Virus record (IMG/VR): IMGVR_UViG_3300045110_000102
Location: 1-64,000 of that record
DNA length: 64,000 bases
From: a virus
Strand: one strand, 5' to 3'
In this document: positions 51,561-59,739 of the stretch, one piece after another
How positions within the stretch are numbered: the first letter of the stretch is position 1
Layout of the letters: every line of letters begins with the position of its first letter
The notes under the pieces: generated by a model
Told to the model about the DNA's origin: nothing
What the model saw: the letters and a program-made list of their open reading frames with translations, nothing else
The model's database searches: none
Made by a program: the position numbers and the translations under genes

Positions 51561-51592
51561 AAGGCAGTGCCCGACGTGTCGGGTGCTGCCTT
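51561..51592 (+). terminator. Strong hairpin after the PEP-CTERM gene
   Basis: AAGGCAGTGCCCGAC pairs with GTCGGGTGCTGCCTT with two G-T wobbles. It is followed by GCAGCTTT, not a full T tract. It may be a partial terminator or an mRNA 3' stabiliser that separates the secreted-protein gene from the next gene. Confidence 0.5.
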
Positions 51593-51617
51593 GCAGCTTT
51601 GAGATAAAGGAGCAAGC

Positions 51618-53165
51618 ATGCTGCAGATTGTTGGATGGCTTCGCCAGAAGATCACCGCAGTCCTGTCCCGATACAAGCGCAAGACGATCCCACCGCCGCC
51701 AGTGCGAGCAACACCGAGGCCGCAACCAGAACCGAATTCAGAAGCCCCTGATGATCGCTTCGGCTACGGTCAGGAAGTGCCGCCCGGGCCGGAGCCTGAG
51801 CCGCCGCGCAAACGCGGACGCCCGGCAGTATCGGAAGAGATCAAGCTGCTTCGGAAGCGGCGTCTCAGTCACGACAAGTTCGTCACGCCACAAGGCGAGC
51901 TACCGCCGCCGGTCACGCGCGAGCCCAAGCCGCGCGTGGAGCGCGTCGAGTTGCCGCCGCTGCCCGAAGCTCCGCCGCCGAGGAAAACCTATGTGCGCGG
52001 CGTGCATCACGAAGACGCCGAGGATGTGCTGTACGACTCGACCGAGTTCTTCGGCATGTTCAACTTCAGAGACACGATCCTGCAGCAACTTGAACGCTAC
52101 TTCGTCTACCTCGCGCGCATGAAGAAGTACGACAAGGATTCCTACGGGCTCTATCGTCAGTACGGCGCAACGCTGCTGCCCTACATCGACACTGGCGCGC
52201 ATGACCGCCAAGGCATGAGCGAGGACGACAAGAAGAATCCACCGGGTCCGCTGCCGCTTATGCCGGAGTGGTTCAACCGCATGCGCCCGACGTTCGGCTG
52301 CTTCGTGTATGGCGCTGATCCCGAGACCGAGAAGTGGGAGCTTGTCAAAGACGCGGAGAAGAAGGGCTTCACGCGGTGGGTGCCGAAGTTCATGTACATC
52401 ACCAAGCACAAGAAGCCGCCGCCGACGCTGCAGATGAAGAGCGGCGGCGACATCTACTCGATGACCGTGTGGTGGGACCGACCGCATGATCCGACCAGCA
52501 AGCGCAAGTACGGCACGCCGACCGAGTTCGGAATGTTCGTCAGCAAGGACGGATCACAACTGATCGCGCTGCGCTCGCTGCGGACTCGCATCGTCAAGAT
52601 ATGGTCGAAGAAGCACAAGCAGAACGTTCGCTTCCCCGAGCGCGTGTGGGAGATACCCGACGAGTTCGAGTCGTGGGCGCGCAACAACGGCGAGGACGCG
52701 CAGCATTTTCTGGCGCGACTCTTCCTCACGTCGGTGGCGCGCATGTCGAACGTGCAGCGCGGCGTCGTGCGTGTCGCCGCCAGCAAGGACAACATGACCG
52801 CAGTGTTCTCGGTCAATCACGAGAAGATGGGATACTTCTTTCAGGATCGCGACATCCACATCGGCGACACCGGCGCGCGCAAGCGCATCTTCCACATGGT
52901 CAAGCCGCACACGCGCAGGGACGGGGCCGAGGTGCCGCTGCACTTCCGTGGCGAGCGCGAGTTCACGTGGGCTGGCTACGACGTGCGCATCACCGTGCCC
53001 GGGTGGGATCACCCGAACTTCGACGAGTTCGACGTCGGCACCATCGATGAGCACTGGCTTGATAAAAAGGAGTTGAAGGGGATGATGAACGAAGAAGAGC
53101 TTGGCCGCAGGCTGGCCGAGCGGATCAAGAAGGCGCAGCACGGGAGACACGATGGTCACCGATGA
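51618..53165 (+). CDS. Large unknown early protein with AT-hook-like motif (515 aa)
   Basis: AAAGGAGCAAGC before the ATG. Residues 25-120 are Pro/Arg/Glu-rich and include PPRKRGRPAVS near 63-71, an AT-hook-type minor-groove motif (GRP flanked by Arg/Lys). Residues 130-500 appear as one folded unit rich in Trp, Phe, Tyr and charged residues (FGMFNFRDTILQQLERYFVY, WARNNGEDAQHFLARLFLTS). The end is helical and basic. It overlaps the RuvC-like gene by 14 bases. Replication or host take-over role is possible. I do not recognise the family. Confidence 0.6.
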   Translation: MLQIVGWLRQKITAVLSRYKRKTIPPPPVRATPRPQPEPNSEAPDDRFGYGQEVPPGPEPEPPRKRGRPAVSEEIKLLRKRRLSHDKFVTPQGELPPPVTREPKPRVERVELPPLPEAPPPRKTYVRGVHHEDAEDVLYDSTEFFGMFNFRDTILQQLERYFVYLARMKKYDKDSYGLYRQYGATLLPYIDTGAHDRQGMSEDDKKNPPGPLPLMPEWFNRMRPTFGCFVYGADPETEKWELVKDAEKKGFTRWVPKFMYITKHKKPPPTLQMKSGGDIYSMTVWWDRPHDPTSKRKYGTPTEFGMFVSKDGSQLIALRSLRTRIVKIWSKKHKQNVRFPERVWEIPDEFESWARNNGEDAQHFLARLFLTSVARMSNVQRGVVRVAASKDNMTAVFSVNHEKMGYFFQDRDIHIGDTGARKRIFHMVKPHTRRDGAEVPLHFRGEREFTWAGYDVRITVPGWDHPNFDEFDVGTIDEHWLDKKELKGMMNEEELGRRLAERIKKAQHGRHDGHR

Positions 53166-53694
53166 ACGCTTCACTGGCACCGTGCTCGCACTCGATCTCG
53201 CAACCGTCGCTGGATGGGCGCTCGGCAAGCCGGGCTCGACTCCGAAGTTTGGCACCATGCGGTTCGGCAAGCCCGGCGCATCGCGCGCCTCGATCTATCG
53301 CGTCTTCCGCACGTGGATGGATGGATGGTCTGGCCCGGCGACGACGCCCGACCTGATCGTCTACGAGTTACCGATGCAGCCGCTGCACATGCGAGGCAAG
53401 ACTAGCATCGACACCAGCAAGATGTTGATCGGTCTCGCCGAGCATCTCGAAGAATGGTGCTTCGATGTTGTCGAGCTTCGCGAAGCAACGGTGGGTCAAG
53501 TGCGCTCGCACTTTATTGGGCAGAACCTGAAGTCGGAGTTCGCTAAGCCTGCGACGGTCGAGCGTTGCCAGATGTTGGGATGGAAGGTCAACAACACTGA
53601 CGAAGCTGACGCGTGCGCGCTGTGGGATTACCAGTGCGGATTCCTCCGGCCCGATCTCGCGCACAAGACCACGCCGCTATTCCGGCGCAGGTGA
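53152..53694 (+). CDS. RuvC-like Holliday junction resolvase
   Basis: A 180-residue protein with an RNase H-like fold pattern. Acidic active-site candidates are Asp15 (VLALDLATVAGWA), Glu72 (IVYELPM) and Asp150/Asp153 (NTDEADACALW), in RuvC order. It should resolve branched DNA before packaging. ATG 53152 has GGGAGA upstream and overlaps the preceding gene. It ends the first rightward early block. Confidence 0.78.
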   Translation: MVTDERFTGTVLALDLATVAGWALGKPGSTPKFGTMRFGKPGASRASIYRVFRTWMDGWSGPATTPDLIVYELPMQPLHMRGKTSIDTSKMLIGLAEHLEEWCFDVVELREATVGQVRSHFIGQNLKSEFAKPATVERCQMLGWKVNNTDEADACALWDYQCGFLRPDLAHKTTPLFRRR

Positions 53695-53732
53695 TTCGCG
53701 GGACGCGCGGGCCTCGCGCGCATCAACGCGCA

Positions 53733-53785
53733 TTCCTACGTGGGGAGTGACTCCTACGTGGGGAGCGGACGCGGCTACGTGGGGA
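53733..53785. repeat. Three direct repeats of CTACGTGGGGA
   Basis: Copies begin at 53736, 53754 and 53775. The 18- and 21-base spacing is near two helical turns, so proteins would bind on about one face. Single related copies occur at 41404, 60633 and 63033. Confidence 0.7.
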
Positions 53786-53935
53786 ACGTCATCAACGAAT
53801 AGCGGTGCGCTCGGGCGAATCACACCGCATCGTGAGTCAACCGAACTGTCCCGAATTGCCCGCTAATCTTTTTATGACCGGGAGGTGAAAAGGATTCGAC
53901 ACGCGCTGGCCGAGCGCGTCAGGGTCGCCACCGAG

Positions 53936-53976
53936 AAAAAAGAAGGGCGTCACCGGTTCACTGCCAGTGACGCCCT
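53936..53976 (-). terminator. Hairpin with T tract on the leftward strand
   Basis: AGGGCGTCAC and GTGACGCCCT form a perfect 10-bp stem around 13 bases. On the leftward strand it is followed by TCTTTTTTCT, a typical rho-independent terminator. There is no recognised leftward gene before it, so it may end an antisense or non-coding RNA from 54000-54300, or terminate weakly in both directions. Confidence 0.5.
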
Positions 53977-54334
53977 AATCCGAGACCTTTGTCTGAAGCA
54001 AAGGCTGGATGCATTCGCGCGAATAAATACCATCCGCGCCCTGCCATCAAGCATTTTCCCCAGATGAAGGTTCCTCGGTCGGTCACGTCGGCCAAGAACC
54101 TGTTGCTGTGGGATGACTGCTCGGAGGCTCCCGGTCCCAAACACAGCCCGCCGTGATCGTACTGCCCTGAGCCGTGGGGAACGTCAGCTATTGGGCTGGC
54201 CCTTTGTCCACTTTGGGACGGCTGAACCAAGCGAGGACAACGAGTACTTCGGGACCGACCAGCCGGGACAGACCCTGCTGGTTATCCTTGGAGGAAAGTG
54301 GATAGGAGTGTCTGGAATCTGAAAAGGAGCAACG

Positions 54335-54529
54335 ATGACGAAGCGAATGGACTGGCGCAAGACGCGCAAATTCGAAGCGCGCGAAGAGAAGTATTCACCG
54401 GGCAAGGTGCTCGACAATGGTCGAGTGATCCGCGACGCGCCGCGCGATAAACTCGATGAGCGCGCTCGCTACGTAGAGCGCGCGTGGCTGAAGAAGCAAG
54501 GGCTCGGCCCGAACCTGAAGAAACAATGA
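54335..54529 (+). CDS. Small basic early protein (64 aa)
   Basis: AAAAGGAGCAACG before the ATG, a strong start. Highly charged, helical (DWRKTRKFEAREEKYSPGKV) with many Arg and Lys residues. It may bind nucleic acid. Function unknown. Confidence 0.6.
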   Translation: MTKRMDWRKTRKFEAREEKYSPGKVLDNGRVIRDAPRDKLDERARYVERAWLKKQGLGPNLKKQ

Positions 54530-54533
54530 GGAC

Positions 54534-54563
54534 TTGAAAGATCGGGAGACAAGCGGCTATTGT
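54534..54563 (+). promoter_or_regulatory. Putative sigma70-type promoter
   Basis: TTGAAA (54534-54539), 18 bases, TATTGT (54558-54563). The -10 sits in CGGCTATTGT, a string that also occurs at 47959-47968 in the divergent control region. It lies just upstream of the next gene's leader CAAAGGAGCAACC. Confidence 0.5.
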
Positions 54564-54590
54564 AAGATCGTCAAAGGAGCAACCACGACG

Positions 54591-54902
54591 ATGATGAAAC
54601 AAATTCCATTGAGGACCTACGACCTACTCGGCGGCATTCACAATCAATCGCCGATGGGATTGACGACAGAGAAGCACTGGTTCGTGCACGATAGCGGACG
54701 CCTCGGCATCGTGCTGCTCGACAACATCGACAAGGACTGGTCGTTCGTTGCGCTGGCGCATGATCCGCGCAAGCCGCACGGCATGTCGTTCCGCTGCTAC
54801 GATGTTGGCGCGAGCTTCAATGCGCCTGACGAAGCGCGCGATGCGCTGGCCATCGCGCTCGATCAAGAACCCGATCCAGTCTTCTTCACGGAGTCGGTGT
54901 GA
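54591..54902 (+). CDS. Hypothetical early protein (103 aa)
   Basis: ATGATG start after CAAAGGAGCAACC. A small mixed domain (LTTEKHWFVHDSGRLGIVLL, DWSFVALAHDPRKPHGMSFR) with a short acidic C-terminal helix. It has its own promoter candidate. Function unknown. Confidence 0.6.
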   Translation: MMKQIPLRTYDLLGGIHNQSPMGLTTEKHWFVHDSGRLGIVLLDNIDKDWSFVALAHDPRKPHGMSFRCYDVGASFNAPDEARDALAIALDQEPDPVFFTESV

Positions 54903-55279
54903 TGCAGCACCACAACGAGTTGCTGCTCACGGTGGTGGAGAGGTTATCCGACGCGACCAACCTGCTCCGCATCATTCTTCGTGAACGAGGCGCTACCGGT
55001 GCGATACAAGAGATGCCGGTCGATGAGAGCTTCCTCGACAAGCGTATCGCAGAGATCGACTTCGGCTCGGCGACAACGAAGCTCCACTGGATGTGCTTCA
55101 GCCACTTCGACTGCATCAGCCTGAACGGCGACTATCGCACCACGCCAATCACCACTGTGCGCGATCTAATCTCGCACAGCGAGGATGAGATGCTTCGCGT
55201 CTACAACATCGGACGCATCACAACGAAGCGCATCAAGGCGGTGCTGGCTGCGCACGGCTTCCAACTGAGGGTGCACTGA
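54902..55279 (+). CDS. RNA polymerase alpha-CTD-like protein (125 aa)
   Basis: ATG 54902 overlaps the previous stop by one base with GGAG 8 bases upstream. The C-terminal 45 residues (TPITTVRDLISHSEDEMLRV, then YNIGRITTKRIKAVLAAHGF) match the helix-hairpin-helix domain of the RNA polymerase alpha subunit (TVxDLxxxxExExLxxxNxGxKSLxEIKxxLxxxGL). The N-terminal half is helical and unrelated. A phage protein of this form could mimic or compete with the host alpha C-terminal domain at promoters. Similar HhH folds occur in other DNA-binding proteins. Confidence 0.6.
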   Translation: MQHHNELLLTVVERLSDATNLLRIILRERGATGAIQEMPVDESFLDKRIAEIDFGSATTKLHWMCFSHFDCISLNGDYRTTPITTVRDLISHSEDEMLRVYNIGRITTKRIKAVLAAHGFQLRVH

Positions 55280-55443
55280 TGAACATTCCATCCCCGATCA
55301 AGGTCGCACGCAACACGTACCTCGTGCTCGACACGATACTGCTGCTGACGCTGCTCGGCTTCGCGCGCATCCTCAACTGGCTCGGGCTGATCCGTCTCGG
55401 CTGGGTCGTGATCCATTGGTGGCGAGGAGACCTGAAGCGATGA
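55279..55443 (+). CDS. Small membrane protein (54 aa)
   Basis: ATG overlaps the previous stop by one base and its own stop overlaps the primase ATG. One to two membrane segments (YLVLDTILLLTLLGFARILN, LGWVVIHWW) with a basic end. Function unknown. Confidence 0.55.
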   Translation: MNIPSPIKVARNTYLVLDTILLLTLLGFARILNWLGLIRLGWVVIHWWRGDLKR

Positions 55444-56387
55444 CACGCGACACCATCGAGAAGTCGTTCGGTCGCTGGCGTGAGATACTGCCAGCGCTCG
55501 GCGTGCCATCAGCGATCCTCACCAACAAGCACCAGCCCTGCCCGATCTGCGGCGGCACTGATCGCTTCCGCTTCACCGACCGCACAAGGTCCGGTGATTT
55601 TTTCTGCAGCATGTGCGGCGCTGGCAAGGGCATGCAGTTGCTGATGCGTGTGAAGGGTTGGGACTTCAAGCAGGCAGCGCGCGAGGTCGATGCGATCATC
55701 GGAAACCTGCCGCTGCCGCAGCAAGGGCCGGAGTTCTATGCGAGCAAGGCGGCGAACCCTGCATCACTGCGTCGCCTGTACGGCGAGAGCTTAGCGGTGA
55801 GCGCCGCTGATCCGGTGGCGAAGTATCTGAAGCGTCGCGGCATCACATCGACCAGCAAGGCGCTGCGCTACATCGAGCGCATGAAGCACCAGCCAACGCA
55901 GCGACACTACGCCGGGATGCTCGCGGTGTTCTCCGATGCCGCTGGCAAGGCGGCGACGTTGCACCGAACCTTCCTGACCGAGGACTTCGACAAGCTCTGC
56001 ACGATGTTCATGCCGGGCACGGTGCCGAACGGCGGCGCGATCAGGCTGGCGCGCGAGGCGGAGACGATGGGTATCGCCGAAGGCATCGAGACCGCACTGT
56101 CGGCGAGCGATCTTCACGGCATGCCAGTGTGGGCAACGACGTCGTCGGTGATGCTGGAGAAGTGGCAACCGCCAGCGATAGCTAAGCACGTGGTGATCTT
56201 CGGCGACAATGATCTGAGCTTCACCGGACAGGCGTCGGCGTTCACGCTGGCGAAGCGGCTGACGCTCGAAGCCGAGAAGAATAGGATCGAGCTACGCGTC
56301 TCGGTCGCGATCCCCGCCGTGCCGGGCTTCGATTGGAATGACGTGGTGATGGAAGATGATGCAGCGCTGAAGATGGAGGTCGCGTGA
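55440..56387 (+). CDS. DNA primase (zinc-ribbon plus TOPRIM)
   Basis: A 315-residue primase. ATG 55440 is in the ATGA overlap; AGGAGA lies just upstream. The N-terminal zinc ribbon has Cys34, Cys37, Cys56 and Cys59 (CPICGG ... FFCSMCG). The TOPRIM core has GIAEGIETALSASD (Glu214, Glu217) and VVIFGDNDLSFTGQ (Asp256, Asp258) as metal ligands. This matches P4-type/phage TOPRIM primases. It lacks a fused helicase; the helicase is two genes downstream. Confidence 0.83.
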   Translation: MTRDTIEKSFGRWREILPALGVPSAILTNKHQPCPICGGTDRFRFTDRTRSGDFFCSMCGAGKGMQLLMRVKGWDFKQAAREVDAIIGNLPLPQQGPEFYASKAANPASLRRLYGESLAVSAADPVAKYLKRRGITSTSKALRYIERMKHQPTQRHYAGMLAVFSDAAGKAATLHRTFLTEDFDKLCTMFMPGTVPNGGAIRLAREAETMGIAEGIETALSASDLHGMPVWATTSSVMLEKWQPPAIAKHVVIFGDNDLSFTGQASAFTLAKRLTLEAEKNRIELRVSVAIPAVPGFDWNDVVMEDDAALKMEVA

Positions 56388-56680
56388 TGAGCAAAGAGCG
56401 AGACATGAATCAACTGCGTGCGGTGTTGGAGGAGTTCGCGCGGCGCGAGCGCGAGCCGGACTATCCCGAGGCGCTGATCAATCTGATCGACGCAATGCGC
56501 GCCTACATCAAGATCGATGTCGCCATCGCTGACGAGCTATTGAGCGAAGGTCAGATCACGCGCACCGAGTACACCAAGGGGATGATCGAGACCAAGCAGT
56601 TGATGATGATCCTGCGCAAGTTCGAAGCGCACGGCATCGACCCATCGCTGCACGGTACGATCAAGGAGCCGCGCCGATGA
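56387..56680 (+). CDS. Hypothetical replication-cluster protein (97 aa)
   Basis: GGAGG 8 bases before ATG 56387; a GTG one codon earlier overlaps the primase stop. All-helical with a charged pattern (INLIDAMRAYIKIDVAIADE). It lies between primase and helicase, overlapping the helicase start, so it may be a helicase loader or a small partner. No family recognised. Confidence 0.55.
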   Translation: MSKERDMNQLRAVLEEFARREREPDYPEALINLIDAMRAYIKIDVAIADELLSEGQITRTEYTKGMIETKQLMMILRKFEAHGIDPSLHGTIKEPRR

Positions 56681-58236
56681 TGCTCCCGCTCGAAGATGTA
56701 GCACCAGCGAGTATCCTGCGGGATGATCAGGAGAACGCACTGCAGACGCTGCGCGAGGCGGTCGGTCGCCGCGAGCACCGCATCTGCATGCAGGCACCGA
56801 CCGGCTGGGGCAAGACCGTGTTCGCTGCTGCACTGGTGAACGCGGCGCACCAGCGCAACAAGAAGGTGATGTTCACGGTGCCAGCGATCTCACTGATCGA
56901 CCAGACCGTCGGCATGTTCGCGAAGCAAGGCATCCTCGAAGTCGGCGTGATCCAAGCCAATCACCACATGACGAACTGGGATATGCCGATCCAAGTCTGC
57001 AGCGTGCAGACGTTGATGAAGCGCAAGGCGATGCCGAGCGTTGACGTCGTGCTGATCGACGAGGTGCACATCTGGTTCAATGCTTACGAGAAGTGGCTCG
57101 GCACCGGCAAGGAAGGCGACACGGACCGCGTGCCAGAGTGGCGCGGCATCCCGGTGATCGGGCTCTCGGCAACACCGTGGAGCAAAGGGCTCGGCACGTG
57201 GTTCAGTCACTTCCACAAGGCAGCGACGATCCGCGAGATGATCGAGGCTGGCCATCTGTCGAACTTCAAAGTCTATGCGCCATCGCATCCGGACCTGTCG
57301 AACGTTCGCACCACCGGCGGCGACTATCAGATCGATGAACTGTCCGAAGCGATGCAGGAAGGCAGGCTCGTTGCCGACGCGGTTGATACGTGGCTGAAGC
57401 TCGGTGAAGGCAGGCCGACGCTTTGCTATGCGGTGGACCGCGCGCACGCGATGAAGCTCAAGCTGCAGTTCGAAGCGGCTGGTGTGCCGTGCGGATATCA
57501 GGATCACATGACATCGGATTCTGATCGAGCGTGGCTGCGCAAAGACTTCCACAGCGGCAAGCTCAAGGTGGTGTGCAACGTCGAGACGTTGACCACCGGC
57601 ATCGATTGGGATGTGCGATGCATCGTGCTGTGCCGACCGACGCGCAGCGACATGCTGTTCACGCAGATCATCGGACGCGGACTGCGCAACGCGCCGGGCA
57701 AGGATCACTGCTTGATCCTCGATCACTCCGACAATCACAACCGGCTCGGCTTCGTCACTGACATCGACGAGAGCTACGTCGGACTGCACGTCGGTCAGAC
57801 GCCGCGCCACGACAATCGCACCAAGGAGATCAGACTGCCGAAGGAGTGCCAGCAGTGCGGATATCTGAAGATGCCGAAGATGTCGCGCTGCCCGGCGTGC
57901 GGGTTCGTTGCGCAGGTGCTGAGCAACGTCGAGCCCGATGCTGGAGAGCTTCGCGAGTTGCAGCCGAAGCCACCGAAGCCGAAGGCGGAGATCGTTACCG
58001 TCGAGCAGAAGGGCGTGTTCTACGCCGAGCTTAAGGGCTACGCGATCAAGAAGGGTTACAAGAACGGCTGGGCCTATCACAAATATCGCGAGCGCTTCGG
58101 TGTTGCGCCAGCGGGTGTGATCGACAAGGTGCGACCGATCATGCCGACGCTCAGCACATTGAACTGGATCAAGCACATTCAGATTGCATTCGCTAAGTCG
58201 AAGACGCGAACGTGGGACGGCGCGCGAGGCGGGTGA
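56677..58236 (+). CDS. SF2 DEAD/DEAH-type helicase with zinc finger
   Basis: A 519-residue helicase. Motif I APTGWGKT (40-47), motif II DEVH (128-131), motif III SAT (164-166), motif VI QIIGRGLR (330-337): the order of superfamily 2, UvsW/DEAH-like. A Cys4 finger follows (Cys391, 394, 405, 408). The C-terminus is basic and helical. It likely unwinds replication or recombination intermediates. ATGATG start overlaps the gene before it. Confidence 0.83.
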   Translation: MMLPLEDVAPASILRDDQENALQTLREAVGRREHRICMQAPTGWGKTVFAAALVNAAHQRNKKVMFTVPAISLIDQTVGMFAKQGILEVGVIQANHHMTNWDMPIQVCSVQTLMKRKAMPSVDVVLIDEVHIWFNAYEKWLGTGKEGDTDRVPEWRGIPVIGLSATPWSKGLGTWFSHFHKAATIREMIEAGHLSNFKVYAPSHPDLSNVRTTGGDYQIDELSEAMQEGRLVADAVDTWLKLGEGRPTLCYAVDRAHAMKLKLQFEAAGVPCGYQDHMTSDSDRAWLRKDFHSGKLKVVCNVETLTTGIDWDVRCIVLCRPTRSDMLFTQIIGRGLRNAPGKDHCLILDHSDNHNRLGFVTDIDESYVGLHVGQTPRHDNRTKEIRLPKECQQCGYLKMPKMSRCPACGFVAQVLSNVEPDAGELRELQPKPPKPKAEIVTVEQKGVFYAELKGYAIKKGYKNGWAYHKYRERFGVAPAGVIDKVRPIMPTLSTLNWIKHIQIAFAKSKTRTWDGARGG

Positions 58237-58237
58237 T

Positions 58238-58876
58238 GTGAAACGAAGACGAGGAAGCCACAGCAAATCGAACTACGTCGTCGGGTACTTCTTCGACAGC
58301 CAGATCATTGATCGTGACTTCGATGACGACGAGCTTGATCTCGTAGCACTGCGCGACAGGATCACGGCGGGCAAGGCGGTCGCACTGCATCCAGATGGAG
58401 ATCGACGCGACACGATGGACGATCCGGTGCCGCTGCACAGTCACGTGCCGAACGGCGGATCGTACGCGGAATTCCCGAGCGTGTATCTGATCCTGAAGGA
58501 AGCGAAGGCGCAGCGCGAAGCTGACCGAGCACGGGACATCGAGCGCGAGAAGCGCAGGAAGGAGGTCGAGCAGATCACCACCACGCAGGTCGAGGAGCGC
58601 AAGCACAAGCCGTGGAAGCCGCCGCAGTGGGTGCCGAAGCCGTTCGATCCGCGCGAGTACGATTGGACGCCGGAGCAGGCGATGCTCAACAACATGCGGC
58701 TGAACGATCCGCTCGCGCCCGGCATCGCGCGCGTGTGGCAAGGCTACGTGATGATCAACGAAGGCGATACGAAGAACGCAACACTGGCAAATCACGATGT
58801 GCCGTGGCGCGAGGTGTGGAGAGGTCGTGGGAAAATCATTTACGAGAGGAGTATAAATTATGGCTGGGTTGGATGA
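58238..58876 (+). CDS. Hypothetical early protein (212 aa)
   Basis: GTG 58238 follows the helicase stop by one base. The N-terminal half is mixed (YVVGYFFDSQIIDRDFDDDE); residues 90-130 are a highly charged helix (KEAKAQREADRARDIEREKR); the C-terminus has Trp/Pro-rich sequence. Likely a replication accessory protein; no family recognised. Confidence 0.55.
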   Translation: MKRRRGSHSKSNYVVGYFFDSQIIDRDFDDDELDLVALRDRITAGKAVALHPDGDRRDTMDDPVPLHSHVPNGGSYAEFPSVYLILKEAKAQREADRARDIEREKRRKEVEQITTTQVEERKHKPWKPPQWVPKPFDPREYDWTPEQAMLNNMRLNDPLAPGIARVWQGYVMINEGDTKNATLANHDVPWREVWRGRGKIIYERSINYGWVG

Positions 58877-59186
58877 TGAGATGCAGTCAGCGCTCGAAGC
58901 TGACGGAGAGAAGCTGCGCCAGTTGACCGGCGAGGATCACGGGCCGTTCGAGCTACCTGAATTCTCGGTCTGGCAATTCCTGATCGACGGAACGCAGGAG
59001 AAGGTGCGCGACCATGTCACCGCGCGCGAAGCGGTCGAGGCCGCGCGTCATTACACCAACAACGTCGCGACGAAGATGGGGGTCACCGAGCGCGTGATCA
59101 TCACCGACGGCGGCGACGACTGCGTGTTCGAGTGGAAGAAGGAAGAGGGCATCACGTTCCCGCCAGAAGCAAAGGGGCGACGATGA
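58860..59186 (+). CDS. Hypothetical early protein (108 aa)
   Basis: GAGGAG about 8 bases before the ATG. Acidic; a helix (REAVEAARHYTNNVATKMGV) followed by strands (RVIITDGGDDCVFEWKKEEG). It overlaps the gene before it by 17 bases. Function unknown. Confidence 0.6.
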   Translation: MAGLDDEMQSALEADGEKLRQLTGEDHGPFELPEFSVWQFLIDGTQEKVRDHVTAREAVEAARHYTNNVATKMGVTERVIITDGGDDCVFEWKKEEGITFPPEAKGRR

Positions 59187-59488
59187 ACATCATTGAATAT
59201 CTGAAACGTCAGCGCGTGTTCTCGGAGCGGGCATTCGGCCCCGGCGACAGGGCGAAGGGAGTTGTGGATCACATCCGCAAGGAATTGGTGGAGGTTGAGC
59301 AAGACCCGCGCGATCTGAAAGAGTGGATCGACGTTGTGACGCTGGCGCTGGATGGCGCATGGCGGGCAGGCTTCTCGCCGGAACAGATCGCCGCTCAACT
59401 GGAAGCGACCCTCGCGCGCAATGAAGCCAGAGCGTGGCCCGATTGGCGCACCATGCCAGCAGACCAAGCAATCGAGCACATCCGATGA
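59183..59488 (+). CDS. dATP/dGTP pyrophosphohydrolase-like protein (DUF550)
   Basis: A 101-residue protein matching the DUF550 MazG-like family along its length: QRVFSERAFGPGDRAKGVVD, HIRKELVEVEQDPRDLKEWI, VTLALDGAWRAGF and WPDWRTMPADQAIEHIR. The acidic ExxE...ExxD residues of the EL-EV and EW-ID segments bind metal and nucleotide. It may remove dNTPs to shift nucleotide pools or use of modified bases. ATG is in an ATGA overlap with the preceding gene. Confidence 0.78.
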   Translation: MNIIEYLKRQRVFSERAFGPGDRAKGVVDHIRKELVEVEQDPRDLKEWIDVVTLALDGAWRAGFSPEQIAAQLEATLARNEARAWPDWRTMPADQAIEHIR

Positions 59489-59739
59489 GTCATCACACCA
59501 TCGAGTGGATCGACATGGAGAGGAAGCCGAAGGTCGCGCCGAACCCGGCGTATCCTGATGGCATCGACATCGACCTGTCGCGCGGTGCGGAGAAGACGTG
59601 CACCGTCGAGCTACCGTATCCGGCGAAGCGCATCGGCTACTACGTTGTCGCGTGCACCCAGTGCGACTTGCGCACCGGCATCACGACCGCCGGTCGCCCC
59701 GATGATCCGCGTTCAGTCAAACTGGAGTGCAAGCGATGA
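59485..59739 (+). CDS. Small zinc-binding-type protein (84 aa)
   Basis: ATGA overlap with the previous gene. The C-terminus has CTVELPYPAKRIGYYVVACT, then QCDLRTGITTAGRPDD and a final Cys, a possible Cys-based knuckle. Similar short 'C-x-x-C plus TTAGRPDDPR' proteins are common in alphaproteobacterial phages. Function unknown. Confidence 0.6.
   Translation: MSHHTIEWIDMERKPKVAPNPAYPDGIDIDLSRGAEKTCTVELPYPAKRIGYYVVACTQCDLRTGITTAGRPDDPRSVKLECKR

Larger units (their letters stand above)
53695..54334. other. Gene-poor region with iteron-like repeats and a hairpin
   Basis: No convincing gene in 640 bases. Three copies of CTACGTGGGGA start at 53736, 53754 and 53775, spacings of 18 and 21 bases. Farther right, an inverted repeat (53944-53976) follows an A6 run. 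Two weak frames exist: 53885-54067 (60 aa) and 54113-54322 (69 aa, containing HFGTAEPSEDNEYFG); neither has a good ribosome site. Candidates for its role are a replication origin, a control region, or a non-coding transcript. I see no tRNA. Confidence 0.5.

Noticed and set aside
53885-54067. 60-aa rightward gene in the gap
   Set aside because: GTG start without proper ribosome site and the frame spans the leftward terminator hairpin; kept only as part of the region note.
53695-54334. tRNA or tmRNA gene in the gene-poor gap
   Set aside because: No cloverleaf, T-loop GGTTCRA or acceptor pairing found.
56890-58266. Leftward 458-aa frame opposite the helicase
   Set aside because: Helicase motifs on the other strand are complete; the antisense product has no domain and arises from GC-rich third positions.
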